DNA of 64,000 bases from Dehalobacter sp. 12DCB1 (GTDB lineage: Bacteria; Bacillota; Desulfitobacteriia; Desulfitobacteriales; Syntrophobotulaceae), in NCBI RefSeq assembly GCF_004343605.1, contig NZ_POSF01000002.1, positions 124,001-188,000 of the forward strand. Direction: 5' to 3'. The position numbers were made by a program, and so were the translations under genes. The stretch's first letter is position 1. Every line of letters starts with the position of its first letter. The notes below the pieces were generated by a model. That model saw only the letters and a list, made by a program, of their open reading frames with translations. It searched no databases and was not told the origin of the DNA. Below are positions 29,697-39,209 of the stretch, one piece after another.

Positions 29697-30893
29697 ATGT
29701 CAGATCTGTGGATCGAAGTAGATATGGATGCCATTATCCATAATTACCGACAAATCGTGGCCGGGCTTTCTGCTAAATGCCGGATCATGGCAGTCGTTAA
29801 GGCAGATGCCTATGGCCTAGGGGCTACGGAAGTAGCACGAGCCTTGCAGGGAGAAGGATGTACGGCCTTTGCTGTCACTACCATCGCTGAAGCGTTGCTG
29901 CTGCGAAACCAGGGTATTGACGGTGCGATCCTGGTGCTCGGCCCGTCCAGCCCAGAAGACTGGAAGGCGGCAATCCAAGCTCGTATTGAACTAACGATAT
30001 CACAGTTGGACTGGATACCGATATTGGACAAACTTGCCGAAGCGTTGGGAACTAAAGCCGGGATTCAGCTGAAGTTAGAAACGGGTATGGGACGTACCGG
30101 TTTTACGGGCGATCAGATGAAGGAATTATCTGAAGCGTTGCGAGAAGCTCCTCAGTTGGAGGTAACCGGGGCGTACACTCACTTTGCCCGTGGAGCTCAG
30201 CGTGATCATGCCTATACCAGAGCACAGAATGAAAAATATCTGGCTTATGTTCAAACGTTGGAACAAGCAGGCATCCGGATCCCGCTTAAGCACGTGTGCA
30301 ACAGCGCCGCCTATTTGGATTTTCCAGAGTATCATTACAATATGGTCAGAGTCGGAACACTCTTGATTGGTCATTGTCCTGCGCCGGCATTCGAAGGCAG
30401 GCTGTGGTTAAAAGACCCTTGGCTGGTCAAAGCAAGAATTGTTCACCTGCAAAAAGCGGCAAAAGGTACCTTTGTGGGCTACCAGAGTGTTTACAAGGCT
30501 AAAAAGGATACGACCCTAGCAGTGGTACCGGTAGGTTATGCTGATGGGTTTGGCATCGAACCTCGGCTTGTGCCTCAAAACATTGTGGATCTCGCGAAAA
30601 TGATCGTCAAAAATATGGCGGCTATGGTGGGTATTCAGCTGGGCCGGGAAAAACTGCTTTACAACGGGCAAACCGTCAGTATTGTAGGAAAAATTGGGAT
30701 GCAGCTTACGGTACTTGATGTCGGCAGCGTGCCTTGTGTAGCCGGTGACGAGATTGTGATTCCTTTACGAAGAACTCAGGCCAATCCCAGGATCCTACGG
30801 ATGTATAAAAAAAATGGAGAAATAATGAGAATAAGAATAATTAATGAAGGATTTTTGTCTCCCAGCGAAGAACAATTGTCAAATAAAAGGTAG
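29697..30893 (+). CDS. alr: Alanine racemase-like PLP enzyme, divergent C-terminus
   Basis: 398 residues. PLP lysine K35 in AVVKADAYGLGA and the catalytic tyrosine near residue 262 (VGYQSVYKAKK) are present, with VPVGYADGF. The usual second-site motif (MDQ) reads GKIGMQLTVLDVG, losing the Asp, and the normal closing segment is replaced by RRTQANPRILRMYKKNGEI plus a basic tail. It may make D-alanine for the wall, or be a paralogue with altered substrate or stability. AAAGAGGGA lies upstream of the ATG. Confidence 0.85.
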   Translation: MSDLWIEVDMDAIIHNYRQIVAGLSAKCRIMAVVKADAYGLGATEVARALQGEGCTAFAVTTIAEALLLRNQGIDGAILVLGPSSPEDWKAAIQARIELTISQLDWIPILDKLAEALGTKAGIQLKLETGMGRTGFTGDQMKELSEALREAPQLEVTGAYTHFARGAQRDHAYTRAQNEKYLAYVQTLEQAGIRIPLKHVCNSAAYLDFPEYHYNMVRVGTLLIGHCPAPAFEGRLWLKDPWLVKARIVHLQKAAKGTFVGYQSVYKAKKDTTLAVVPVGYADGFGIEPRLVPQNIVDLAKMIVKNMAAMVGIQLGREKLLYNGQTVSIVGKIGMQLTVLDVGSVPCVAGDEIVIPLRRTQANPRILRMYKKNGEIMRIRIINEGFLSPSEEQLSNKR

Positions 30894-30988
30894 TATGGTG
30901 ATCTTTGTCAAATCCTATGCTTTTAGTGCAATGGATATGTGAAAATCTATTGACAACTGCAAATCTAGTTATAAAAAGGGGGGCTTTG

Positions 30989-31366
30989 ATGCTGAAGATG
31001 TTAATTGTGGATGACCAAAATGGGATCAGAAGACTTCTAACCGAGGTTTTTTTAGAATATGGTTATGAGATTGAATCGTGCGGTAGCGGAATAAAAGCGC
31101 TTGAGATTATTCCGAAATTTCAACCGGATCTGATAATCATGGATGTTAAGATGCCTGGAATGAGTGGAATTGAGGTTCTAACGAAACTCAGGGAGACAGA
31201 TTTTAAAAGCCGGGTCATCATGATGACGGCATATGGGGATCAGATTTTTTATAAACAGGCTGAGGAACTAGGAGTATCCGGTTTTGTTGTTAAACCTTTT
31301 GATTTAAATGACCTAAAAAAACAGGTTGGAGAAATCATCAATGCGGATCAGGTTTCTGGGGATTGA
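30989..31366 (+). CDS. spo0F: Sporulation initiation phosphotransferase Spo0F
   Basis: 125 residues, receiver domain only. It has the diagnostic Spo0F opening LIVDDQNGIRRLL (D8, D9, Q10), the phosphorylation site D52 in LIIMDVKMPG, the switch Thr in MMTAYGD and the lysine in VVKPF. In the phosphorelay it passes phosphate from kinases to Spo0B or directly in Clostridia to others. ATG at 30989 follows AAAAGGGGGG; the open frame from 30905 has no ribosome site. Location upstream of the tal/glpX/rpmE genes matches B. subtilis. Confidence 0.88.
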   Translation: MLKMLIVDDQNGIRRLLTEVFLEYGYEIESCGSGIKALEIIPKFQPDLIIMDVKMPGMSGIEVLTKLRETDFKSRVIMMTAYGDQIFYKQAEELGVSGFVVKPFDLNDLKKQVGEIINADQVSGD

Positions 31367-31411
31367 AACGTATGCAAAAAATAATGGCTTGAATGGTCAA
31401 CGAATTAACCG

Positions 31412-31441
31412 GCCAGACTTCCAACGAAAGTCTGGCTTTTT
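31412..31441 (+). terminator. Intrinsic terminator after spo0F
   Basis: Perfect 9-bp stem GCCAGACTT / AAGTCTGGC, 7-nt loop, TTTTT tail. Confidence 0.88.
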
Positions 31442-31719
31442 GACGGCTATGGAGGGGTCTAATGCAACGGTGCCATGGATGGTAAAAAACGGCGATTCTA
31501 ATATTCTAAAAAATCTAAGGCAGGAATAATATTTTACTTGGAGAACTATAAACTATACGGCATAGGTAAGCTGATGTGATCCGTGACTTGAGACGGTAAC
31601 GGAAGGCCTAATGCCACGGCCACGGATGACAAAGAACTGCAAGGCCACGGAGCCTGATACCGCGATTTCATGGAGCGGAAAGACCCAATAGGCTGACAGT
31701 GTGGGAGGTGAGCCTAAAG
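31442..31719 (+). ncRNA. Unidentified structured leader containing a duplicated element, upstream of the zinc-ribbon gene
   Basis: This 278-bp gap has no supported ORF but contains a repeated block: 31442-31494 and 31592-31640 share about three quarters of their bases, including CTAATGC-ACGG, CCA-GGATG and AAA-AAC-GC. In the second copy ATCCGTG (31579-31585) pairs perfectly with CACGGAT (31621-31627), and downstream AGCCT (31651-31655) with AGGCT (31690-31694) encloses CCGC (31660) / GCGG (31675). The last hairpin ends about 10 bp before the ribosome site. It looks like a cis-regulatory RNA; no known riboswitch class was recognised. Confidence 0.45.
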
Positions 31720-32412
31720 ATGATTGTTCAGGCGGTCTCAAGCATGGGGATGCTTTGTTCCCACTGCGGGAAACTTCAATTTAAAACATTATCAGTGTTT
31801 TCTTTTGCTCACTTGGGAAAAAACAGTTTCATTTGCACGTGCGGTACTCCATTATTGACGCTCATCAGTTTTGAGAGCAAGAAAATCGGCATAGAATATT
31901 CTTGTATTTACTGCGGGAGGCCGCATCACTTGGTTACTAGAAGGGAGTTGATTTGGGGAGAACAACCTTTGCGCCTGGGATGCAGTGACAAGGAACTGCC
32001 GGTAGGCTATATCGGCCCTGAATCACGTGTCATGGAATTGTGCACAGAAATCAAAAAGAACTTTGTCCGTCTAGCTTCGGAGTTAACAAGCGATCAGGAA
32101 GATCTCGATATAATGACAGATGATTTTTTTGTTGTCTATGGCGTTATGGAAATACTTGGCAGGTTGGTTGAATGGAAAAAGCTTGGTTGCAAATGCGGAA
32201 ATCATAACCTAACTGTAGAAATATTACCTGACCGTGTAGAATTGATTTGCGATTTATGCAAGGCAATAGGTATTATTTATACTGATAATAAGGATATTTT
32301 GCGCATACTAGAACAAACGGGAGCAATTACTTTAGAGGAAAATGAGATACGGATCATCAACGATTCTCTAAAGGGAAATCATAGAAAGAATATCATTACG
32401 GAGGTTGAGTAG
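31720..32412 (+). CDS. Multi-zinc-ribbon protein of unknown function
   Basis: 230 residues with at least five CxC/CxxC knuckles: CSHC near 13, CTC near 39, CIYC near 62, then CKCG and CDLC in the C-terminal third. Probably binds several zinc ions. No enzyme motif or DNA-binding helix is evident. ATG at 31720 follows GGGAGGTG; the in-frame GTG at 31699 overlaps the last leader hairpin. It lies between spo0F and the transaldolase-like gene, where B. subtilis has fbaA. No function is proposed. Confidence 0.75.
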   Translation: MIVQAVSSMGMLCSHCGKLQFKTLSVFSFAHLGKNSFICTCGTPLLTLISFESKKIGIEYSCIYCGRPHHLVTRRELIWGEQPLRLGCSDKELPVGYIGPESRVMELCTEIKKNFVRLASELTSDQEDLDIMTDDFFVVYGVMEILGRLVEWKKLGCKCGNHNLTVEILPDRVELICDLCKAIGIIYTDNKDILRILEQTGAITLEENEIRIINDSLKGNHRKNIITEVE

Positions 32413-32456
32413 CTTTTTTTGCTATGCCGTATATTATTAAAGGAGGAATTTGGCCT

Positions 32457-33098
32457 ATGCGTTTTTTCCTTGATTCAGCCAATATAGGAGAGATTTCCCG
32501 GGCGTGGGACATGGGAGTCATCGCCGGTATAACGACGAATCCTTCTTTGGTAGCCAGAGAAAAAGAGGACTTCCATACCCTAATCCATAAAATTGCCGGG
32601 ATTGTCGATGGCCCCATTAGTGCGGAAGTCATAGCGCTCGATTATGAGGGTATGTGCCAGGAAGCCCGGCGGCTCGCAGATATTCATCCGAATATTGTCG
32701 TCAAAATTCCGATGACGCTTGGCGGCTTAAAAGCCGTCAAGACACTACGGGAAGAAGATATCCAGACGAATGTTACATTGGTGTTCAGCCCTGTTCAGGC
32801 ACTGATGGCAGCAAGGGCAGGGGCCGCTTATGTCAGCCCTTTTTTAGGAAGGCTTGACGATATTGGGGAGGTCGGCATGAATGTTCTGGCTGATATCTGC
32901 GAAATTTTTGAGGTCCATGATCTGGACTGCGGGGTGATTGCCGCAAGTATTCGTCATCCTGTTCACGTCCTGGAAGCGGCTAAGATTGGCGCGGATTTTG
33001 CGACAATACCTTTTGGCGTTTTGAGCAAATTATCCGAGCATCCCTTGACAACTGCAGGAATTAATAAATTTATGGATGACTGGAAGAAGTTAAGTTAA
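32457..33098 (+). CDS. Transaldolase-like / fructose-6-phosphate aldolase (TalB3/FSA subfamily)
   Basis: 213 residues, the short TIM-barrel form. Schiff-base lysine K83 in VVKIPMT, start [13 protein letters not shown] and the block [10 protein letters not shown] are family signatures. It acts in the pentose phosphate pathway (transaldolase) or cleaves fructose-6-phosphate; sequence alone does not decide, but B. subtilis YwjH in the same position is a transaldolase. ATG at 32457 follows AAAGGAGG; the longer frame to 32424 is rejected. Confidence 0.93.
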   Translation: MRFFLDSANIGEISRAWDMGVIAGITTNPSLVAREKEDFHTLIHKIAGIVDGPISAEVIALDYEGMCQEARRLADIHPNIVVKIPMTLGGLKAVKTLREEDIQTNVTLVFSPVQALMAARAGAAYVSPFLGRLDDIGEVGMNVLADICEIFEVHDLDCGVIAASIRHPVHVLEAAKIGADFATIPFGVLSKLSEHPLTTAGINKFMDDWKKLS

Positions 33099-33114
33099 GA
33101 AGGGTGAAAAAGAG

Positions 33115-34089
33115 ATGGAAAGAGAATTAACCATGGAATTTGCCCGGGTGACGGAAGCGGCAGCACTCGCTTCAGCGCGCTGGGTAGGAATGGGACAGAA
33201 GAATGAAGCCGATGATGCGGCAGTGGAAGCTATGAGATCTTTGTTCGATACCGTGCACATGGATGGTACGGTTGTGATCGGCGAAGGTGAAATGGACGAA
33301 GCCCCGATGCTTTACATTGGGGAGAAACTTGGTACGGGCGAAAAGCCCGAGGTTGATGTTGCCGTTGATCCCCTCGAGGGAACAAATCTTGTTGCTAAAG
33401 GAATGCCGGGAGCCATAGCGGTTTTAGCTGTGACCAAAAGATATGGACTTCTGCACGCCCCGGATATGTATATGAATAAAATTGCTGTCGGTCCCAAGGC
33501 TGCGGGACGTATCCATCTAGATGCTCCGGTCGCTGAAAATCTTGAGAACATAGCCAAGGGACTCAATAAGAAAATCCAGGAACTTACGGTGGTTATTCTC
33601 GACAGGCCCCGTCACAGTGAAATCATCCGTCAGGTAAGAGAATGCGGCTCCAGAATACGCCTGATTACCGACGGTGATGTCGCTCCGGCCGTTGCCTGCG
33701 GGCTGGAAGGCAGCGGAGTTGATGTGATGATGGGGGTCGGAGGAGCTCCTGAGGGTGTGCTCGCCGCTGCTGCCCTGCGCTGTATGGGCGGTGAAATGCA
33801 GGGGAGACTTTGGCCGGAGAATGAAGAAGATGTTGAAAGAGCCCGGAAACTAGGTATAATGGATATCAATAAATTGCTGACACTCAATGATCTGGTCAAT
33901 ACGGATGACATCTTTTTTGCGGCAACCGGAATTACGGAAGGACCGCTGCTTAAAGGCGTGATATACAGCAGTGAGGGTGCCACGACGCACACTGTGGTGA
34001 TGAGAGGTAAGACTGGTACGGTTCGTTTTATTGAAGCCAAACATTGTTTTGCCAAAAAACCCAAATATGCAATTAAAGGTGCCTGCTAA
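33115..34089 (+). CDS. glpX: Fructose-1,6-bisphosphatase class II
   Basis: 324 residues. Metal-site motifs GEGEMDEAPM and VDPLEGTNL, and GVGGAPEGVLAAAAL, are those of GlpX. It performs the gluconeogenic step from fructose-1,6-bisphosphate to fructose-6-phosphate, next to the aldolase-type gene, 16 bp downstream. Translation likely coupled by proximity. The rho gene that usually follows glpX in Firmicutes is missing here. Confidence 0.95.
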   Translation: MERELTMEFARVTEAAALASARWVGMGQKNEADDAAVEAMRSLFDTVHMDGTVVIGEGEMDEAPMLYIGEKLGTGEKPEVDVAVDPLEGTNLVAKGMPGAIAVLAVTKRYGLLHAPDMYMNKIAVGPKAAGRIHLDAPVAENLENIAKGLNKKIQELTVVILDRPRHSEIIRQVRECGSRIRLITDGDVAPAVACGLEGSGVDVMMGVGGAPEGVLAAAALRCMGGEMQGRLWPENEEDVERARKLGIMDINKLLTLNDLVNTDDIFFAATGITEGPLLKGVIYSSEGATTHTVVMRGKTGTVRFIEAKHCFAKKPKYAIKGAC

Positions 34090-34215
34090 AAACGCTGTGA
34101 AAAGGAGCTTTCAGAATTGTTTTTTCTTGACCGAAAGGCAAAGAATGTGCTAGAATATTCAGAGTTGACTGTATTTGATTGAGACGGATCTGATTGGGAA
34201 GGAAGGTGACGGGTT

Positions 34216-34416
34216 ATGAAAGAGAAAATTCATCCGAAATATGAACAAACTACCATTAGCTGCGCTTGCGGCAATATTATAGAAACAGGTAGTACGAAGA
34301 AGGATATCAAGGTCGAAATTTGTTCCAAGTGTCATCCTTTTTACACTGGAGTTCAGCGATTTGTTGATGCTGGTGGACGAGTCGATCGTTTTAAAAAGAA
34401 ATACGGTTTGCAATAA
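34216..34416 (+). CDS. rpmE: 50S ribosomal protein L31, zinc-binding type
   Basis: 66 residues. Four cysteines (C16, C18, C36, C39; CACG and CSKC) form the zinc site of the C+ L31. The start [12 protein letters not shown] and ending [12 protein letters not shown] are typical. GGAAGGTGA precedes the ATG. It is followed by a terminator at 34451. Confidence 0.96.
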   Translation: MKEKIHPKYEQTTISCACGNIIETGSTKKDIKVEICSKCHPFYTGVQRFVDAGGRVDRFKKKYGLQ

Positions 34417-34450
34417 CAACGGTCTGAGGCCGTTGCCTGTAAAAGACAAG

Positions 34451-34475
34451 GAGCAGAGCGTAAGCTCTGCTTTTC
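34451..34475 (+). terminator. Intrinsic terminator after rpmE
   Basis: Stem AGCAGAGC / GCTCTGCT with GTAA tetraloop and TTTTC tail. A second small hairpin (AACGG / CCGTT) lies just downstream of the rpmE stop. Confidence 0.8.
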
Positions 34476-34502
34476 GGTTATTAGGCCTGGAGGTTTAAAT
34501 TT

Positions 34503-35381
34503 ATGGAAAAACCTGTTCAATATGGAGGGCAAGCGCTGATTGAAGGAGTAATGATGCGCGGGCCACGGGCGATTGCGATGGCTGTTCGTCTACCCAACGG
34601 AGAGATTGAAGTAACGACCCAAGATATTCATCCCTGGTCTCAGAAGCCGGTTCTCAAATTGCCGATTATCCGGGGCTTTGTTGCGCTACTCGAATCCCTG
34701 GTGCTTGGAACCAAAGCCTTGATGTTTTCTGCCGACCGCGCTGTTGGCGAAGAAGAAGGAGAGGAGCTTGGCTTTTGGGCGATGGCATTAACGATCATTA
34801 TTGCCTTTGCTGCCGGACTTCTGTTATTTGTCGGAATACCGACAGCTTCCGCCCATTTATTGACAGATATTTTTCCTGGCACGGTGCTGCAAAATATTGT
34901 CGAAGGCCTTATTCGTCTTATTGTGTTATTTCTATATATTTTTCTGATTTCCAGATTAAAGGATATTCAGCGGGTATTCCAATACCATGGGGCGGAACAT
35001 AAAGCAATATTTGCGCATGAAGCTGGCGTAGAACTAAATACGGAGAACACTCGGAAATACTCCAGACTGCATCCACGGTGCGGGACGAGCTTCTTGCTTA
35101 TTGTTGTTATCGTTAGTATCTTTGTTTTTGCCTTTTTGGGCGTGGATCCTTTGTGGTGGCGTATTGTTTCCAGAATTATCCTGATGCCGCTAGTAGCTGG
35201 AGTTTCGTACGAGCTTTTGAAGCTGTCAGGGAGATTTTCCAAATCGATGTTTTTAAAGTGGATCATAGTTCCCGGCCTTCTACTGCAGAAGCTTACGACC
35301 AGGGAACCGGACGACTCCCAACTTGAGGTTGCGATTGCTGCGCTTAACGGGGTACTCGCGACCGGACAGGAACTATCATAG
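34503..35381 (+). CDS. DUF1385 integral membrane protein (YqhQ family)
   Basis: 292 residues. Starts with the family signature YGGQALIEGVMMRGP, followed by about four membrane helices (near 96-116, 135-155, 195-215, 220-240) and the conserved YHGAEHKAIFAHEAG. Function unknown; B. subtilis YqhQ is the relative. The rpmE-DUF1385-prfA-prmC order is conserved across Clostridia. Start behind GGAGG. Confidence 0.9.
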   Translation: MEKPVQYGGQALIEGVMMRGPRAIAMAVRLPNGEIEVTTQDIHPWSQKPVLKLPIIRGFVALLESLVLGTKALMFSADRAVGEEEGEELGFWAMALTIIIAFAAGLLLFVGIPTASAHLLTDIFPGTVLQNIVEGLIRLIVLFLYIFLISRLKDIQRVFQYHGAEHKAIFAHEAGVELNTENTRKYSRLHPRCGTSFLLIVVIVSIFVFAFLGVDPLWWRIVSRIILMPLVAGVSYELLKLSGRFSKSMFLKWIIVPGLLLQKLTTREPDDSQLEVAIAALNGVLATGQELS

Positions 35382-35409
35382 ATAAAATTCATTTGGGAGA
35401 GGTTAAAAC

Positions 35410-36477
35410 ATGCTAAACAGGCTCGAAGAGATTGAAAAAAAATATGACGATCTGACAGAGCTCTTGGCCAAGCCGGAGATCATCGCTAATCAGGCTGATT
35501 TTCAGAAATATGCCAGAAGCCAGTCGGCGCTTACAGATATAGTCGCAGTATTTCACGAATATAAAGAAATAAACCGGCAGATCGAAGATTTGAAAGGTAT
35601 GCTTGCTGAGGAACGCGATCCTGAAATGAGAGAAATGGCCGAGGCCGAACAGGATGGATTAACAAAGAGCAAAAAAAAGTTGGAAGAGGATTTGAAAATC
35701 CTGCTATTGCCGAAGGATCCGAATGATGAGAAAAACGTCATTATGGAGATTAGAGCCGGCGCTGGCGGAGATGAAGCGGCTTTGTTTGCAGGTGATTTAT
35801 ACAAGATGTATACAAAATATGCCGAAAGTCAAAACTGGAAGACGGAACCCTTAAGTGCCAGTTTCACGGATATTGGTGGCTTTAAAGAGATTATTTTTAT
35901 GATCGAAGGACAAGGTGCTTATAGCAGACTGAAATATGAAAGCGGCGTTCACCGTGTTCAGCGAATTCCTGCGACCGAATCCGGCGGCAGGATTCATACG
36001 TCTACCGTGACGGTTGCCGTACTGCCTGAGGCCGAGGAAGTCGATGTTGCGATTAACCCAAACGATATCAGGATCGATATTTTTTGTTCCAGCGGCCCCG
36101 GTGGTCAGTCAGTCAATACGACACAGTCGGCAGTCCGCATTACCCACTTGCCGACGGGGATCGTGGTCTCTTGCCAGGATGAAAAGTCCCAGCACAAGAA
36201 TAAGGATAAAGCCTTAAAAGTGCTCAGAGCCAGGCTCTTGGAGAAAGCCCAGGAAGAAGCAGCCGGCGAGATTGCCCAGGAACGTAAAAGCCAGGTAGGG
36301 ACAGGTGACCGCAGTGAGCGCATCCGAACCTACAACTATCCGCAGGGCAGGGTTTCCGATCATCGTATCGGCCTTACACTGCATAAACTGGACAGCATTT
36401 TGATGGGTGACATCGAAGAAATCATTACGGCATTGATTTCGGCCGATCATGCCGAAAGGCTCAAAGCTTCGGTCTAA
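35410..36477 (+). CDS. prfA: Peptide chain release factor 1
   Basis: 355 residues. The GGQ catalytic motif is in [20 protein letters not shown], and the PxT-type stop-recognition region is upstream ([20 protein letters not shown]). It releases peptides at UAA and UAG. Stop TAA overlaps the next start (TAATG), so prmC, which methylates the GGQ glutamine, is translationally coupled. Confidence 0.97.
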   Translation: MLNRLEEIEKKYDDLTELLAKPEIIANQADFQKYARSQSALTDIVAVFHEYKEINRQIEDLKGMLAEERDPEMREMAEAEQDGLTKSKKKLEEDLKILLLPKDPNDEKNVIMEIRAGAGGDEAALFAGDLYKMYTKYAESQNWKTEPLSASFTDIGGFKEIIFMIEGQGAYSRLKYESGVHRVQRIPATESGGRIHTSTVTVAVLPEAEEVDVAINPNDIRIDIFCSSGPGGQSVNTTQSAVRITHLPTGIVVSCQDEKSQHKNKDKALKVLRARLLEKAQEEAAGEIAQERKSQVGTGDRSERIRTYNYPQGRVSDHRIGLTLHKLDSILMGDIEEIITALISADHAERLKASV

Positions 36478-37388
36478 TGGACAAAGATGAAAGCAGGAGT
36501 TTACCGGGTATGACAGACAGACTTGATGCTGATCAGCCAATGGAGCTGCTTCGGCAAGGCACACAGTATTTAGCGCAGTGCGGGGTAGCTGACGCCCGGG
36601 TAGAGGCGGATCTTATTCTGGCCTTTGTGCTTAAAACGACGAGAGACAAACTATATGCCGAGCGTGACAGGGTAATCGCTTCCCCGGAAAAAGAGATCTA
36701 TAATGATTTCCTGAAACGACGTGGTCAGAGGGAACCACTTGCTTATCTGCTTAAGACCCGTGAATTTATGGGTCTTGATTTCTTTGTGAACCCAAGCGTT
36801 CTGATCCCGAGGCCAGAAACGGAACTTCTAGTTGAGAAAGTCCTGGAATTGGGCAAGAATATAGGTAGAGAACGAGAACATAAGGAAGTTTCTACAAGGG
36901 TTCTTGATCTTTGCACAGGCAGCGGGGCAATTGCCGTTGCTGTGGCCTATTATTGGAATCAGGCGTCTGTTGTCGCTGTTGATATGTCTTTTGAAGCTTT
37001 GACTGTCGCTAAAATCAATGCGGCCAAGATGAACGTGAATATTGACTTTCGTCTGGGAGATCTTTTTGCACCGGTACAGGGAGAAAAATTCAGCCTGATT
37101 GTTTCCAATCCTCCGTACATCTCAGAACAGGAAATTCTGGAGTGTCCGCCGGAAGTCAGGAAAGAGCCTGTCTTAGCCCTGCTGGCTGGAAAAGATGGAT
37201 TGGATTTTTACCGGAGGATTGCTATGAAAGCAACAGAATTCTTGAACCATGGGGGAATAATTCTGGTGGAAATCGGATATTCCCAGGGAACCCAGGTTCG
37301 GGAATTATTTAAGGCTGCCGGATACCAAACCGAATTATTTTCTGACTACGCTGGTCTGGATAGAATAGTGCTGGCCCGTAAGGAATAG
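36477..37388 (+). CDS. prmC: Release factor glutamine methyltransferase
   Basis: 303 residues. N-terminal helical domain binds the factor (about 20-90), then a Rossmann methyltransferase with LDLCTGSGAIAVAVA and the Gln-amide motif VSNPPYISEQE. It methylates the glutamine of the RF1/RF2 GGQ loop. The ATG overlaps the prfA stop codon. Confidence 0.95.
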   Translation: MDKDESRSLPGMTDRLDADQPMELLRQGTQYLAQCGVADARVEADLILAFVLKTTRDKLYAERDRVIASPEKEIYNDFLKRRGQREPLAYLLKTREFMGLDFFVNPSVLIPRPETELLVEKVLELGKNIGREREHKEVSTRVLDLCTGSGAIAVAVAYYWNQASVVAVDMSFEALTVAKINAAKMNVNIDFRLGDLFAPVQGEKFSLIVSNPPYISEQEILECPPEVRKEPVLALLAGKDGLDFYRRIAMKATEFLNHGGIILVEIGYSQGTQVRELFKAAGYQTELFSDYAGLDRIVLARKE

Positions 37389-37506
37389 AATTTCGTTAAT
37401 AGCCGTTTGGAAACCGCCGTCAGCCGAGTACCCTTCAACCCTGAGGCTAAGCACTTTACATGCAATTTAGAGTTAATAAGGTACTAGGGATCACGAAGGA
37501 GCTGCT

Positions 37507-38628
37507 ATGGAAACAAAAAAAATCTGGCTGAAGCCGGACAGCATTAAACAGGATAAAGAATTACAGGAAGCAGCAGCTTTGCTACGCCAGGGTGAAGTCG
37601 TGGCATTTCCAACCGAAACCGTTTACGGGCTTGGTGCGAATGCGCTGGACAGTAAAGCCTGTGCTAAAATATATGCTGTGAAAGGACGTCCTTCGGATAA
37701 TCCGTTGATTGTTCATGTTGCTACTTTGGACGAAGCAAAGCAGCTTGTCCGTGTTTGGCCACAGCAGGCTGAAATCTGCGCGCGGAATTTCTGGCCAGGA
37801 CCTTTAACGCTGATACTGCCTAAGAGAACGGATATTCCGGAGATTGTAAGCGGGGGACTGGACACTGTAGCGGTCAGAATGCCGAATCACCCTGTTGCCC
37901 TGGCATTGATTGAAGCAGCGGGTTGTCCGCTGGCCGCACCAAGTGCGAATATATCGGGAAAGCCTAGTCCAACTAATGCAGATCATGTTTGGCGTGATCT
38001 AAAAGGGAAGATTCCGTTGCTGATAGATGCCGGATCTTGTACAGTGGGTCTCGAATCGACTGTACTCGATTTGACAGGGGAATTACCAACGGTTCTGCGC
38101 CCGGGAGGAATTACGCTTGAACAACTTCGGGCAGTGCTGGGGAAGGTCGAACTGGACCGTAGTACTGATAACGGACTGTCTACCGTAAAACCCAGGTCGC
38201 CTGGCATGAAATATAGACATTACGCACCGCAAGGTGAAATCATTTTATTCAGCGGCAGTACCTTTGAAAAAGCTGAAAAAATTACGAAATATCTCAGGAA
38301 CAAAAACAACGCGGCAAGGACTGCGGCACTGTGTTTGGACGAAACAATTGCCAGATTGACCGAAGATACGACCAGCAGGGCTGATATGATATTTGTACTT
38401 GGTTCCAGAAATAATCTTGATTCAGCAGCCAGCCGTCTGTTTGAGGGACTGAGACTGTGTGACGAGCAAAATATCGATATCATTCTAGCGGAGGAGATTG
38501 CAGAAGAAGGAATAGGACTTGCTTTTATGAACCGCTTGAAAAAAGCAGCTGGCAAAAAAGAATTTCTGGACCAGGGACGCAAGTATCCTGGTCTGACCAA
38601 AATTAAGGAGGAAAAAAATTGGAATTAA
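37507..38628 (+). CDS. tsaC: Threonylcarbamoyl-AMP synthase (Sua5/YwlC type)
   Basis: 373 residues with an N-terminal YrdC domain (AFPTETVYGLGANAL, KGRPSDNPLIVH) and a C-terminal Sua5 domain. It makes the threonylcarbamoyl-adenylate used for t6A37 of ANN-reading tRNAs. The prmC-tsaC spacing of about 118 bp contains no spoIIR, which lies there in B. subtilis. A 10-bp overlap with the next gene implies coupling. Confidence 0.93.
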   Translation: METKKIWLKPDSIKQDKELQEAAALLRQGEVVAFPTETVYGLGANALDSKACAKIYAVKGRPSDNPLIVHVATLDEAKQLVRVWPQQAEICARNFWPGPLTLILPKRTDIPEIVSGGLDTVAVRMPNHPVALALIEAAGCPLAAPSANISGKPSPTNADHVWRDLKGKIPLLIDAGSCTVGLESTVLDLTGELPTVLRPGGITLEQLRAVLGKVELDRSTDNGLSTVKPRSPGMKYRHYAPQGEIILFSGSTFEKAEKITKYLRNKNNAARTAALCLDETIARLTEDTTSRADMIFVLGSRNNLDSAASRLFEGLRLCDEQNIDIILAEEIAEEGIGLAFMNRLKKAAGKKEFLDQGRKYPGLTKIKEEKNWN

Positions 38629-39167
38629 CATGGATTATAGCGGTATCAATAGCACTAGGGATGGATGCCTTTTCCTTCTCGCTTGCTTTGGGAATGATTG
38701 GAACCGACAATAAAACAGCGCTGCGGCTGAGTACTGTCGTGGCAGCGTTTCATGTTTTCATGCCGCTTTTGGGTTTGTGGATTGGACAGAAACTTGGATT
38801 GCTGTTTGGCAATGTTACAATTGGAATTGGAGCTGTCATTTTGCTCTGGCTTGGCAGTAAAATGATTCTGGGAGCCATTCTGGGATCGGGAGAAAAAAAC
38901 ATTCCGAGTTTAAAAGGTTTCGGAATTTTTGTTTTGGCAGGAAGCGTCAGCCTTGACGCGCTGAGTGTCGGATTTTCTCTGGGTACGTTTGTCAGTATGA
39001 TCCTGCCGGCAATCCTGATCATGGGCTTTACCGCAGGCATCATGACAGGATGCGGCATCTTTCTTGGCCGAAGAATTGGGACCTGGGCCGGCAGCAAAGC
39101 TGAAGCCATTGGTGGCAGTATCTTATTTTTGATTGGCCTGAGAATGATCTTCAGTCTTATTTTCTAA
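38619..39167 (+). CDS. mntP: Manganese efflux pump MntP
   Basis: 182 residues, six membrane helices. Two internal signature copies, GMDAFSFSLALG and SLDALSVGFSLG, hold the conserved Asp residues expected for Mn2+ export. The TTG start follows AAGGAGG and overlaps the end of tsaC. No yybP-ykoY riboswitch precedes it, so manganese control, if any, is elsewhere. Confidence 0.93.
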   Translation: MELTWIIAVSIALGMDAFSFSLALGMIGTDNKTALRLSTVVAAFHVFMPLLGLWIGQKLGLLFGNVTIGIGAVILLWLGSKMILGAILGSGEKNIPSLKGFGIFVLAGSVSLDALSVGFSLGTFVSMILPAILIMGFTAGIMTGCGIFLGRRIGTWAGSKAEAIGGSILFLIGLRMIFSLIF

Positions 39168-39209
39168 GTCAATCAAATTATAATTTACTAGTCCGGAAAA
39201 GAGGGTATA

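Noticed and set aside
31326-31529. 67-codon frame running from spo0F through the terminator
   Set aside because: Crosses a strong terminator, has no ribosome site and overlaps the structured leader.
31561-31719. Known riboswitch (c-di-GMP, c-di-AMP, ZTP, guanidine, cobalamin) or hammerhead ribozyme
   Set aside because: Fragments such as CTGATG and GGCCTAA occur, but the conserved cores of these classes are not present.
38500-38618. yybP-ykoY manganese riboswitch before mntP
   Set aside because: The interval is coding sequence of tsaC and lacks the conserved loops.
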